Assembly (NCBI GenBank): GCA_021815695.1 | Contig: JAKAZT010000006.1 | Coordinates: 1 to 38,287, forward strand | Source: Pseudomonadota bacterium | Lineage (GTDB): Bacteria; Pseudomonadota; Gammaproteobacteria; Xanthomonadales; Rhodanobacteraceae | DNA length: 38,287 nucleotides | Direction: 5' to 3' | Shown here: positions 28,642 through 37,989 of the stretch, one piece after another | How the letters are laid out: the number at the start of each line of letters is the position of its first letter | Position numbering within the stretch: the first letter of the stretch is position 1 | The notes under the pieces: generated by a model | The model's input: only the letters and a program-made list of their open reading frames with translations | Told to the model about the DNA's origin: nothing | Databases searched by the model: none | Made by a program: the position numbers and the translations under genes

Positions 28642-29964
28642 ATGAAACGACTTCACGCCCTCCTCCTGTCGGCGCTTGCGCTGGTCGCGTGCAACACGGC
28701 GCAGGCCCAGCTGCTGCAGCCCCAGCAGCCCATCGATCGCATCGTTGCGGTGGTCAACGACGGCGTCGTCCTGCAGAGCGAGCTCGACAGCGCCCTGACC
28801 CAGGTCGAGCACCAGTTCGCCGCCAATCCGCAGCAGTTGCCGCCCAAGCCGGTACTCGAGCGGCAGGTGCTCGAGCGCCTGATCCTGATGAAGCTGCAGG
28901 TGCAGCGCGCCGAGGAAAACGGCATCCGGGTCAGCGACAACGAGGTCGATGCCGCGGTCGCCAATATCGCCAAGCAGAACAAGATGACGCCCGATCAGCT
29001 GCAGCAGGCGATCGTGCAGCAGGGCGGTGACTACGCCGCGTTCCGCAAGCAGATCGCCGACCAGATTCTCGTGCAGCGGCTGCGCGACGCGGTGCTGCAG
29101 GGCAGCGTCCAGGTCACCGACGCCGAGGTCAACAACCTGCTCGACAGTCCCGCGTTCAAGGCCGGCGACGTCGAGCTGGCGCAGATCCTGATCGCGGTAC
29201 CCGAGGCCGCGACGCCGGACCAGGTCACCGCGGCGCAAGCCAAGGCCGTCGACGTCGAGAAGGCGCTGGCCGGCGGGCTCGATTTCACCGCCGCAGCCAT
29301 CCGCTATTCGCAGGCGCCGGACGCGCTCGAGGGCGGCAAGCTCGGCTGGCGCCGGGTCGACGAGCTGCCGACCCAGTTCGCCGATCTGATTCTGAAGATG
29401 AAACCCGGCGAGGTCACGCCGCCGCTGCGCAGCCCGGACGGTTTCCACATCATCAAGCTGGTCGCGCAACGCGCGCCGCAAAAGCAGCTGATCACCGAGT
29501 ATCACGCGCGGCAGATCCTGATCAAGACCTCCGAGCTGGTCAGCAGCGAGCAGGCGCAGCAGAAGATCGCCGATATCCGCAAGCAGATCGTCGACGGCAA
29601 GGCCGACTTCTCGGTGCTGGCGAAGATGGACTCCGGCGACGACACCACCGCCAACGCCGGCGGCGACATGGGCTGGTTCCCTGCCGCCCAGTTCGGCACC
29701 GTCGTGGCGCAACTGCTGCCGACACTGAAGGACAACGAGATCTCGCAGCCGTTCCAGTCGCCGCAGGGCTGGCACATCCTGCAGCTGCTGGGCAGCCGCC
29801 AGGTCGATCGCACCGAGGCGATGCAGCGTGAACAGGCGCGCCAGGCGATCGGCAACCGCAAGGCCGAGGCGGCCTACAGCGACTTCCTGCGCGACCTGCG
29901 CGCCCAGGCTTACGTGCGCATCCTGCTGGGCGGCGCCGGCGAGGCCGGCACCGCGGCACCGTGA
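28642..29964 (+). CDS. surA: Periplasmic peptidyl-prolyl cis-trans isomerase SurA
   Basis: Signal peptide, IDRIVAVVNDGVVLQSELD, two parvulin domains (RYSQAPDALEGGKLGWRRVDELPTQFADLI..., YHARQILIKTSELVSSEQAQQKIADIRKQI). Confidence 0.96.
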   Translation: MKRLHALLLSALALVACNTAQAQLLQPQQPIDRIVAVVNDGVVLQSELDSALTQVEHQFAANPQQLPPKPVLERQVLERLILMKLQVQRAEENGIRVSDNEVDAAVANIAKQNKMTPDQLQQAIVQQGGDYAAFRKQIADQILVQRLRDAVLQGSVQVTDAEVNNLLDSPAFKAGDVELAQILIAVPEAATPDQVTAAQAKAVDVEKALAGGLDFTAAAIRYSQAPDALEGGKLGWRRVDELPTQFADLILKMKPGEVTPPLRSPDGFHIIKLVAQRAPQKQLITEYHARQILIKTSELVSSEQAQQKIADIRKQIVDGKADFSVLAKMDSGDDTTANAGGDMGWFPAAQFGTVVAQLLPTLKDNEISQPFQSPQGWHILQLLGSRQVDRTEAMQREQARQAIGNRKAEAAYSDFLRDLRAQAYVRILLGGAGEAGTAAP

Positions 29965-30962
29965 CCGCCGGCGCGGCGCTGCCGCGCCTGGCCCTCACCG
30001 CCGGCGAGCCGGCCGGCATCGGCCCCGAGCTGCTGGCGCGGCTGGCGGCGACCGCGCTGCCGGCCGACCTGATCGCGATCGCCGATCCCGGTCTGCTCGA
30101 ACGCGCCGCCGCGAGCTGCGGCATCCGGCTGCACCTCGAAAGCTGCGATGAACGCCCCCGCGCGCTGCGCGCCGCCGGCAGCCTGCGCGTGATCGAAGTG
30201 CCGTTGCGCGTGCCCGAACAACCGGGCACGCCCGATCCGCGCAACGCGTTCCAGGTGCTGGCGACGCTGGCGCAGGCCGCCGACGGCTGCCTGTCGGGAG
30301 CGTTCGACGCCGTGGTCACCGGCCCGGTGCAGAAGTCGGTGATCAACGACGCCGGCGAAGCCTTCAGCGGCCACACCGAGTTCTTCGCACGCCGCGCCGG
30401 CGCCGAGGTGGTGATGCTGCTGGCCAGCGATCGCCTGCGCGTCGCGCTGGCCACCACCCACCTGCCGCTGGCGGCGGTGCCGGCGGCGATCACGCGCGAC
30501 GGCCTCACGCGCACCCTGCGCATCGTGCGCCGCGAGCTGATCGCGAAGTTCGGCATCATGCAACCGCGCATCGCCGTGCTCGGCCTCAACCCGCATGCGG
30601 GAGAAGGCGGTCATCTCGGCCGCGAGGAGATCGAGGTGATCATTCCCGCGCTCGAGGCACTGCGCAGCGAGGGCTTCGCGCTGCTCGGGCCGCTGCCGGC
30701 CGACACCGCCTTCCTGCCCGCGCTGCGCGCGGACTACGACGCGGTGCTGGCGATGTATCACGACCAGGCGTTGCCGGTACTCAAGGCGGAGGCCTTCGAG
30801 CGCGCGGTCAATGTCACCCTCGGCCTGCCCTTCGTGCGTACCTCGGTCGATCACGGCACCGCGCTCGATCGCGCCGGCCGCGGCACTGCCGACGCGCGCA
30901 GCCTGATCGCCGCGGCCGAACTGGCGCTCACGCTCGCCGCGCGCCGGCGCGCCGGCGCATGA
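29961..30962 (+). CDS. pdxA: 4-hydroxythreonine-4-phosphate dehydrogenase
   Basis: LALTAGEPAGIGPELLARLA...GHTEFFARRAGAEVVMLLAS...LGLNPHAGEGGHLGREEIEVI...AMYHDQALPVLKAEAFERAVNVTLGLPFVRTSVDHGTA; GTG start overlapping the surA stop. Confidence 0.96.
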   Translation: MTAGAALPRLALTAGEPAGIGPELLARLAATALPADLIAIADPGLLERAAASCGIRLHLESCDERPRALRAAGSLRVIEVPLRVPEQPGTPDPRNAFQVLATLAQAADGCLSGAFDAVVTGPVQKSVINDAGEAFSGHTEFFARRAGAEVVMLLASDRLRVALATTHLPLAAVPAAITRDGLTRTLRIVRRELIAKFGIMQPRIAVLGLNPHAGEGGHLGREEIEVIIPALEALRSEGFALLGPLPADTAFLPALRADYDAVLAMYHDQALPVLKAEAFERAVNVTLGLPFVRTSVDHGTALDRAGRGTADARSLIAAAELALTLAARRRAGA

Positions 30963-31747
30963 GCGGCAGCGCGCCGGCGCGACCGAAGAAGCACTTCGGC
31001 CAGCACTTCCTGCACGAGCGCAACGTGGTCGAGCGCATCGTGCATGCGATCGCGCCGCGGGCAGGCGACACCCTGATCGAGATCGGTCCCGGCGAGGGCG
31101 CGCTGACCCTGCCGCTGCTGGCCGCCGCCGGCCGTCTGACCGCGATCGAGCTGGATGCCGCGCTGATCCCCGCGCTCGAGGCCGCCGCGCGGCCGGTGGG
31201 CCTGCTCGAGGTCATCCGCGCCGACGTGCTCAAGGTCGATCTCGCCGCGCTGGCGGCCGGTCGCCGGCTGCGCATCGCCGGCAATCTGCCGTACTACATC
31301 TCCAGCCCGATCCTGTTTCATTGCCTGGACTACGCCGACACCATCGCCGACATGCACTTCATGCTGCAGCGGGAGGTGGTCGAGCGCATGGCCGCAGCCC
31401 CCGGCAGCAAGATCTACGGCCGGCTCAGCGTGATGCTGCAGTTGGCCTGCACGGTCGAGCCGCTGTTTCGCGTCGCGCCCGGCGCGTTCCGGCCGCCGCC
31501 CAAGGTCGACTCGGCGGTGGTGCGGCTGACACCGAAGCCGCCGGCCGAGCGGCCGCAGGCCGATCCGCTGCGCATCGCGACGATCGTGCGCGCCGCCTTC
31601 GGACAACGGCGCAAGACCCTGGGCAACGCCCTGCGCGGTGTGCTCGACGCCGAGGCCCTGCGTGTCGCCGGCGTCGATCCGCAGGTGCGCGCGGAAACGC
31701 TGGCGCCCGAGGTCTTCGTGCGCCTTGCGCAACTGCCGCAGGCGTGA
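30959..31747 (+). CDS. rsmA: 16S rRNA (adenine(1518)-N(6)/adenine(1519)-N(6))-dimethyltransferase
   Basis: [25 protein letters not shown]...[16 protein letters not shown]...[22 protein letters not shown] overlap with pdxA. Confidence 0.97.
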   Translation: MSGSAPARPKKHFGQHFLHERNVVERIVHAIAPRAGDTLIEIGPGEGALTLPLLAAAGRLTAIELDAALIPALEAAARPVGLLEVIRADVLKVDLAALAAGRRLRIAGNLPYYISSPILFHCLDYADTIADMHFMLQREVVERMAAAPGSKIYGRLSVMLQLACTVEPLFRVAPGAFRPPPKVDSAVVRLTPKPPAERPQADPLRIATIVRAAFGQRRKTLGNALRGVLDAEALRVAGVDPQVRAETLAPEVFVRLAQLPQA

Positions 31748-31787
31748 CGCGCTTGCTCGCGACGGCGGTGCTGCCCACAATCCCGGC

Positions 31788-32171
31788 ATGAGCATCGACA
31801 TCCCCTACAACATCACCATCGCGGTGCGCACGCGCTATCTCGCCGAGCAGTCGCAACCGGCGCAGCAGCGCTTCGTGTTCAGCTACACCATCACCTTGCG
31901 CAACGCCGGCGCGCTGCCGGCGCGCCTGCTCACCCGCCACTGGATCATCACCGACGCCGACGGCAAGGTCGAGGAAGTGCGCGGCGAGGGCGTGGTCGGC
32001 GAGCAACCCTGGCTGCGGCCCGGCGAAGGCTACGAATACACATCCGGCGCGGTGCTGACGACCAGCGTCGGCACCATGGCCGGCAGCTACCAGATGCTGG
32101 CCGACGACGGCACCCGTTTCGATGCGCCGATTCCGTCATTCGTGCTCTCCGTCCCGCGCACCCTGCACTGA
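31788..32171 (+). CDS. apaG: Co2+/Mg2+ efflux protein ApaG
   Basis: [93 protein letters not shown]. Confidence 0.97.
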   Translation: MSIDIPYNITIAVRTRYLAEQSQPAQQRFVFSYTITLRNAGALPARLLTRHWIITDADGKVEEVRGEGVVGEQPWLRPGEGYEYTSGAVLTTSVGTMAGSYQMLADDGTRFDAPIPSFVLSVPRTLH

Positions 32172-33022
32172 TGGCCGTCTACGCGATCGGCGACGTCCAG
32201 GGCTGCTATCCCGAGCTGAACCGGCTGCTCGAAGTGCTGCGTTTCGATCCCGCCGGCGACCGGCTGTGGTTCTGCGGCGACCTGGTCAATCGCGGCGGCG
32301 AGTCGCTGCAGGTGCTGCGCCTGGTGCACGGCCTCGGCGAGACCTGCGTGGTCACGCTGGGCAATCACGATCTCAGCCTGCTGGCGGTCGCCGAGCGCGC
32401 CGAGGAGGCGCAGGCGCGCGTCAATCCCGAACTGCGCTCGGTGCTGTTCGCCGAGGACCGCGACACCCTGCTGCCGTGGCTGCGCCGGCGCAAGCTGCTG
32501 CATCACGATGCCGGACTCGGCTTCACCCTGGTGCACGCCGGACTGGCGCCGTCGTGGACGCTGAAGCTGGCCCAGCGCAACGCCGCCGAGATCGAACACG
32601 AGCTGGACGGGCCGCAGCACCGGCGCCTGCTGCAGCACCTGTTCGGCAACAAGCCGGCGGCGTGGCATGCCGGGCTGCGCGGCATCGAGCGCTGGCGCGC
32701 CGGCATCAACGTATTCACCCGCATGCGCTACTGCGACGTGCGCGGCCGGCTGGACTTCGACAGCAAGGGCGCACCCGGCACCCAGCCCGCCGGCATGTAT
32801 CCGTGGTACGAGGTGCCGGGCATGGTGCGCCGCGAGACGCGCGTGATCTGCGGCCATTGGTCGGCGCTGGGTCGCTTCGACGGGCTGGGCGTTTATGCGA
32901 TCGACACCGGCTGCGTGTGGGGCGGGCGACTGACCGCGCTGCGCCTGGACGGCGACGAGCCGCAGTTCATCAGCGTCGCCGCCGAGCCGCAGCGCAAACG
33001 CGCACCCGGACGCGAGGACTGA
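32171..33022 (+). CDS. apaH: Symmetrical bis(5'-nucleosyl)-tetraphosphatase
   Basis: [52 protein letters not shown]...VVTLGNHDLSLLAVA; metallophosphatase motifs GDxxG, GDxxxRG, GNHD. Confidence 0.97.
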   Translation: MAVYAIGDVQGCYPELNRLLEVLRFDPAGDRLWFCGDLVNRGGESLQVLRLVHGLGETCVVTLGNHDLSLLAVAERAEEAQARVNPELRSVLFAEDRDTLLPWLRRRKLLHHDAGLGFTLVHAGLAPSWTLKLAQRNAAEIEHELDGPQHRRLLQHLFGNKPAAWHAGLRGIERWRAGINVFTRMRYCDVRGRLDFDSKGAPGTQPAGMYPWYEVPGMVRRETRVICGHWSALGRFDGLGVYAIDTGCVWGGRLTALRLDGDEPQFISVAAEPQRKRAPGRED

Positions 33023-33049
33023 GAGCGGGGCGCCTTCGGCAGGCTGCGA

Positions 33050-36000
33050 TCAGCCGGGTCGCGGGCCGCCCCGCTCCGGCGCTGCGTCAAGGCAGGCCGC
33101 CAGTGCCGCCGCGAGTTGCGCGCCGGTCACCGGCTTGCGCAGGAAACCATCCATGCCGGCGGCAGCCGCCCGCGTCGCCTCGTCACCGCCGGAACGCGCG
33201 GTGATCGCCACGATCGGCAGGCGTCGTCTACTGCCCGCCTCGCGGCTGCGCACCAGGCGCGCCAGTTCGAAGCCGTCCACGCCGGGCAGATCCAGATCGA
33301 GCAGCAGCGCATCGCAGGGCCCCTGCGCGAGCTCGGCCAGCGCGGCCAGACCATGGGCGGCGTGGACGACATGGTGTCCCTGCACCTCCAGCAGCCCGCG
33401 CAGCACCTCGGCCACGGTCGGGTCGTCCTCGACCAGCAGCAGCCGCAACGACGGCGTGCCATCACCCGCAGCGGCAGGTAGCGGCACCGTCGAGGCGGCA
33501 TCGGCAGCCACCGCGGGCAGGGTCAAGGTCACGCTGAAGCGGCTGCCGCGACCCCGCTCGGACTCGAGATCGATGCGCCCGCCCATCAGCTGGATCAGCT
33601 CGCGGCAGATCGCCAGTCCCAGGCCGCTTCCGGCCTGCCGCTGCGGTCCGTCGCCCTGCTCGAAACGCTGGAACAACCGGTCGCCGCTGGCGGCCGGAAT
33701 CCCCGGCCCGCTGTCGCCGACGACGAAGACCAGCGCCGCGCCGGCGCGGCGCAGCTGCAGCCGCACCGTGCCGCGCTCGGTGAACTTGAGCGCATTGTTG
33801 ACGAGGTTGAGCAGCACCTGCCGAAGTCGCGAGCCATCGCCCAGCACGCGCGACGGCAACCCGTCGGCGATCTCCAGTTCGAACGCCAGCCCCTTGCGCG
33901 CCGCCAGCGGCTGCTCCAGCGCCGCCACGTCGCGCAGCAGCTCGGCGGGGTCGAACGGTGCCTGCTCCAGTTCGAAGCGGCCGGCCTCGATGCGAGCCAG
34001 ATCCAGCGCCTCGTTGACCAGCTTCAGGAGCAGGCTGCCGGAGTGCCGGATGGCCTCGGCATGGCCGCGCTGGCGCGCGTCCAGCGGACTGCGCAGCAGC
34101 AGCTCGGTCATGCCCAGCACGCCGGTCATCGGCGTGCGGATCTCGTGGCCGAGGGTGGCCAGAAAACGCGTCTTCGCCGCGCTGGCGTTCTCGGCGAGAC
34201 AGCGCTGCTGTTCGGCCAGATGCATGCGATGGCGCTGCTCCAGGCGGCGCCGCCAGGCGCTGATCAGGACCCACGTCAGCAGCCCGCCGGCCAGCACGTA
34301 CAGCCCCCGGGCCTGCGGCGTCGCCCACGGTGGTGCATCGACGCGGATCGCCCGCGGCGCCAGCGCACCCCACGGCCCGCCCGGCGCCGCCGCCGCGGCC
34401 TCGAGCCGATAGTCGCCCGGCGGCAGACCGGCCAGATCGCGGCGGCCGTCGGCATCGAGCTCGATCCAGCCGGGATCGAAGCCGGCCAGACGCATGCGGT
34501 AACGCGTGTTCGCCGGGTCCACGTAGGACAGGGCACGCAATTGCAGCGTCAGACCATGCTCGCGCCATCCGAGCGCCAGGATCCCGTCGCGCAGGCTCAC
34601 CGGCAGCGCGCGGCCGTCACGCAGCGTGCCCGCGCGCTCGATCACCGGCCGCGGCGCCGGCAACGGCGGCAGCGACTGCCGCGGATGAAAGCCGAGCACG
34701 CCGCCGAGGGTGCCGCCGTAAACCGCGCCGGCGCCCCGCGGCACCAGCGCGGCGGCGGCGAACTCGGAGCTGGGCAGCCCGTCGCGGGTGTCGAACCGCT
34801 GCAAGCTATGCGTGTCCGGGTCGTAGCGCAGCAAGCCGCGCACGCTCGCGGCCCACACCCGCCCGCGCGCATCGACGTGCAGCGCTTCGATCCCGAGCGT
34901 CGGCCAGCCGCTGCCGGCGCCAACCTGCGCGGTCACCCGCGCCACGCCGCGGGCGTCGATCGCGACATGCAGCAGACGATCGGCATAGGCCAGCCAGAAG
35001 CCGCGCGTGCTGGCCGCAAGCGCGTTGATGCGGCCGCGCGGTACTCCGGACACGAAACCGAAGCGGTCGCCGTCGAGGCGCTCGAAGCCGGCGCTGCTGG
35101 CGCGCCAGAGCGCAGCGCCGACGACAGCGAGCTGGTGCGTCTCGCGACCGGCCGCGGTGTTCAGCGCCGGCGCCAGCGCGGTCATCGCCAGGGTGTCGGG
35201 GGCAAACCGCCAGACGCCGTCGCCCGGCGTGGCGGCAGCCATGCCGCCGTCCGCGAGCGGGGCGAGGTGACGCACCCCCGCGGCCAGCGCGTCGCCGCCG
35301 AGGTCGCGCGCCCGGCCACCGGCCCACAGCCGCAGGCCGGACTGCGCGCCGATCCACAGCCGGCCGCGCGCGTCCTCCGCCAGCGCCACCACCGAGCGCG
35401 TGCCGAGTCCGATCGCCGTGCCGAGATGACGCACCGTCCCGGTGGCCGGATCCAGGTGCTCGACCGCGCCGGTCGGGCCGCCCACCCACAGCCCTCCATC
35501 GGCGGCCGGCGCCAGTGCCAGCACGCGGCTCGTGGCAAGACTGCCGGCGTCTTCCGGCACATGCCGGAAGACGGTGAACGCGCGCCATCGCGGTGTCAGA
35601 TAGGCGATGCCGCCATCGCGCAGCGCGAACCACAGGCCGCCCTCGCGATCGCGACTGACCGCCATCACCAGCGCACCCGGCAGACCGGTCGCCAGCGACG
35701 GCTGCGGCGCGAAGCGCGTCCAGCGTCCGCTCGCGTCGCGATAGTCGACGCCACCCTGTCGCGCCGCCCACAGGCTGCCGTCGGGCTCGCGCAGACTGGC
35801 GAAGACCTGCCCGGGCTGTGCGCCGGCGCCGCGCATCGGCGTGGCGACGAGGTCGGCATCGATCCGATACAGGCCGGCGCTGGTCGCCGCGCGACGCTGC
35901 ACGCCTTCGCCGCCGACGTGCCACACCCGCGGCGGCCGCTCGAGACCGGCAAAGCGCACGTGATGGAAGCGTCCGTCCGGGGTGCGCAGGTCGAGCCCCG

Positions 36001-36646
36001 CCGCGGTACCGACCCACAACCGGCCATCGGCCTCGGCGTGCAGTGACAGCACGATGTCCGACGCCAGGCTGGACGGATCCCGCGCATCGTGGCTGTAGTG
36101 ATCAAAGCCGCGGCGATCGCCGTGCAGACGCTCGAGTCCGCCGGCGTAGGTGCCGGCCCAGATCGCGCCATCCGCGGTCTGCGCCAGCGCCCAGACATCA
36201 TTCGCGCTGAGGCTGTCGCGGCGGGCATCGTCGTGGCGCCAGTGACGAAAGCCGCCGCGCGCCGGATCGTGGAGGTTCAGGCCGCTGTCGCCACCACCGA
36301 CCCAGAGCTGGCCATCCCGATCCACCAGCACGGCCGCCGCATCATTGGAAGCCAGCGAGGCGGGATCGCGCGGATCGTGGCGGTACACCTCGAAATGCGC
36401 ACCGTCGAAGCGCGCCAGGCCATCGGCGGTGCCGATCCACAGATAACCCTGGCGGTCCTGCACCACGGCATAGGCCGCGCTGGAAGGCAGCCCGTCGGCG
36501 ACGCCGTAGCGGCGAAACTGGGGCGTCGGCAGCGGCGCCCCGCTGGCCGGCTCCTGCGGCGACACGGCAGGCCCGGCGGTCCACGGCATGGCGATCGCGG
36601 TGAAGCCCACGGCCGCGATCAGGCCGATACGCAGCAGCTGGCGCAT
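33050..36646 (-). CDS. Hybrid sensor histidine kinase: signal peptide, two-component-regulator propeller, Y_Y_Y, TM, HisKA, HATPase, REC
   Basis: Repeated 'DxxGxLWVGTxxGLxRFDG' propeller blades; YRMRLAGFDPGWIELDADGRRDLAGLPPGDYRLEAAA (Y_Y_Y); FLATLGHEIRTPMTGVLGMTELLL (HisKA); GSGLGLAICRELIQLMGG (HATPase); LRLLLVEDDPTVAEVL...DALLLDLDLPGVDG (REC). Confidence 0.93.
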   Translation of the reverse strand: MRQLLRIGLIAAVGFTAIAMPWTAGPAVSPQEPASGAPLPTPQFRRYGVADGLPSSAAYAVVQDRQGYLWIGTADGLARFDGAHFEVYRHDPRDPASLASNDAAAVLVDRDGQLWVGGGDSGLNLHDPARGGFRHWRHDDARRDSLSANDVWALAQTADGAIWAGTYAGGLERLHGDRRGFDHYSHDARDPSSLASDIVLSLHAEADGRLWVGTAAGLDLRTPDGRFHHVRFAGLERPPRVWHVGGEGVQRRAATSAGLYRIDADLVATPMRGAGAQPGQVFASLREPDGSLWAARQGGVDYRDASGRWTRFAPQPSLATGLPGALVMAVSRDREGGLWFALRDGGIAYLTPRWRAFTVFRHVPEDAGSLATSRVLALAPAADGGLWVGGPTGAVEHLDPATGTVRHLGTAIGLGTRSVVALAEDARGRLWIGAQSGLRLWAGGRARDLGGDALAAGVRHLAPLADGGMAAATPGDGVWRFAPDTLAMTALAPALNTAAGRETHQLAVVGAALWRASSAGFERLDGDRFGFVSGVPRGRINALAASTRGFWLAYADRLLHVAIDARGVARVTAQVGAGSGWPTLGIEALHVDARGRVWAASVRGLLRYDPDTHSLQRFDTRDGLPSSEFAAAALVPRGAGAVYGGTLGGVLGFHPRQSLPPLPAPRPVIERAGTLRDGRALPVSLRDGILALGWREHGLTLQLRALSYVDPANTRYRMRLAGFDPGWIELDADGRRDLAGLPPGDYRLEAAAAAPGGPWGALAPRAIRVDAPPWATPQARGLYVLAGGLLTWVLISAWRRRLEQRHRMHLAEQQRCLAENASAAKTRFLATLGHEIRTPMTGVLGMTELLLRSPLDARQRGHAEAIRHSGSLLLKLVNEALDLARIEAGRFELEQAPFDPAELLRDVAALEQPLAARKGLAFELEIADGLPSRVLGDGSRLRQVLLNLVNNALKFTERGTVRLQLRRAGAALVFVVGDSGPGIPAASGDRLFQRFEQGDGPQRQAGSGLGLAICRELIQLMGGRIDLESERGRGSRFSVTLTLPAVAADAASTVPLPAAAGDGTPSLRLLLVEDDPTVAEVLRGLLEVQGHHVVHAAHGLAALAELAQGPCDALLLDLDLPGVDGFELARLVRSREAGSRRRLPIVAITARSGGDEATRAAAAGMDGFLRKPVTGAQLAAALAACLDAAPERGGPRPG

Positions 36647-36762
36647 GACAGATCCCCCCTCCCCGATGAGGATCATGCCAAATCCGCCCGCGCCGGGCAG
36701 CCGGCGCAAAACGGAAACGCAGTATTCACGCGCCGCTGAGGGGTTCGTCGCGCAGCATCGGC

Positions 36763-36768
36763 CATAAT
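36763..36768 (+). promoter_or_regulatory. Candidate -10 box (CATAAT) upstream of yceI
   Basis: CATAAT 20 nt before the ATG at 36789; -35 not clear. Confidence 0.3.
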
Positions 36769-36788
36769 CCCCGGCGAGACTGCCCCGC

Positions 36789-37430
36789 ATGCGCCCCCAC
36801 GCCGCCCTCGTCCTGTGTCTGGCCCTGCTCGCGCCGACTGCGCGGGCGCACGCCGCTGGCGCCACCTACCGCTTCGACCCGGTGCACAGCCAGATCACCT
36901 TCTTCGTCGATCACGACGGCTATTCCGACGCCTCCGGCCGGCTGCACATCGTGCGCGGCTGGTTCCGCTTCGATCCCGCGGACTGGAGCACGGCCAAGGT
37001 GGTGGCGGACGTCGATCTCGGCGGCGTCGACATGGGCGACACGAGCTGGAACCGCGTCGTCGCCGGCAGTGATTTTCTCGACGCGAAAGCGCATCCCTGC
37101 GCGCACTTCGTCAGCGGCGAAGTCGAGAAGACCGGCACCGATACCGGCATTCTGTTCGGCCAACTGACGCTGCGCGGTCACACCGTCGGCATCGCGTTTC
37201 CGTTCCGCTTCAACCGCCGCGCCTTTACCATCTACGGCCTGCATACCGTGGCCGGCTTCACCGGGCTGGCCACGCTGGACCGCAAGGACTTCGGCATGAC
37301 GGCCTACACCGGAGTGATCGGCGTCAAGGTCAAGGTGCTGCTGGAGATCGAGGGCATCGAGGACAGCGGCGCCGAGCAGGCCTACGTTCGCCAGGTCGCC
37401 AGGGAGACCACGCATGCAGATCAGGAGTGA
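36789..37430 (+). CDS. YceI family protein, periplasmic
   Basis: Signal peptide then YRFDPVHSQITFFVDHDGYSDASGRLHIVRGWFRFDPADWSTAKVVADVDLGGVDMGDTSWNRVVAGSDFLDAKAHPCAHFVS, YceI lipocalin-like. Confidence 0.92.
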   Translation: MRPHAALVLCLALLAPTARAHAAGATYRFDPVHSQITFFVDHDGYSDASGRLHIVRGWFRFDPADWSTAKVVADVDLGGVDMGDTSWNRVVAGSDFLDAKAHPCAHFVSGEVEKTGTDTGILFGQLTLRGHTVGIAFPFRFNRRAFTIYGLHTVAGFTGLATLDRKDFGMTAYTGVIGVKVKVLLEIEGIEDSGAEQAYVRQVARETTHADQE

Positions 37431-37989
37431 CGACACCCGCTGGGGTGTCCCCGCGCAGTTTTTCCACTGGACCGTGCTGCTGCTGATCATCGCGCTCGGC
37501 GCGCTCGGCCTGTACATGACCGGCCTGCCGCTGTCGCTGTGGAAGGAGCAGGTGTACCTGCTGCACAAGTCGCTGGGCATCACCCTGCTGGGCCTGGTCG
37601 CGCTGCGCCTGCTGTGGCGACTGGTCGATCCGCATCCGGCACCGCCCGACGGCCTGCCGCGCTGGCAGCACCGGGTGGCACAGGCGACGCATGCCGCCCT
37701 GTATCTGCTGCTGCTGGCGATTCCGGTCTCGGGATGGGTGTTCAACTCGGCGTCCGGTTTCCCGTTGCGCTGGTTCGGCCTGCTGCCGCTGCCGGCACTG
37801 GCGGCGGCGTCGAAACCGTTGGCCGCGATCGCCAGGGAACTGCACGAGACGCTGTTCTGGATGCTGGTGGCCCTGGTCGCGGTGCACGCCGCCGCCGCTC
37901 TGCTGCACCACTATCACCATCGCAACCACGTCCTGCGGCGCATGCTGCCGTGGGGCCATCGCCGCCGTGATCCCGGAGCCGCGCCATGA
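37414..37989 (+). CDS. Cytochrome b561
   Basis: TRWGVPAQFFHWTVLLLIIALGALGLYMTGLPLSLWKEQVYLLHKSLGITLLGLVALRLLWRLVDPHP...ELHETLFWMLVALVAVHAAAALLHHYHHRNHVLRRMLP; four TM segments with heme His ligands. Confidence 0.93.
   Translation: MQIRSDDTRWGVPAQFFHWTVLLLIIALGALGLYMTGLPLSLWKEQVYLLHKSLGITLLGLVALRLLWRLVDPHPAPPDGLPRWQHRVAQATHAALYLLLLAIPVSGWVFNSASGFPLRWFGLLPLPALAAASKPLAAIARELHETLFWMLVALVAVHAAAALLHHYHHRNHVLRRMLPWGHRRRDPGAAP

Noticed and set aside
26199-28643. 814-aa minus-strand ORF fully antisense to lptD
   Set aside because: High GC gives long spurious ORFs; the translation is Val/Ala/Gly/Arg-rich with no recognisable domain, while the plus strand encodes clear LptD.
34043-36046. 667-aa plus-strand ORF antisense to the hybrid kinase
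   Set aside because: Shadow ORF; the opposite strand shows repeated propeller blades plus HisKA/HATPase/REC motifs.
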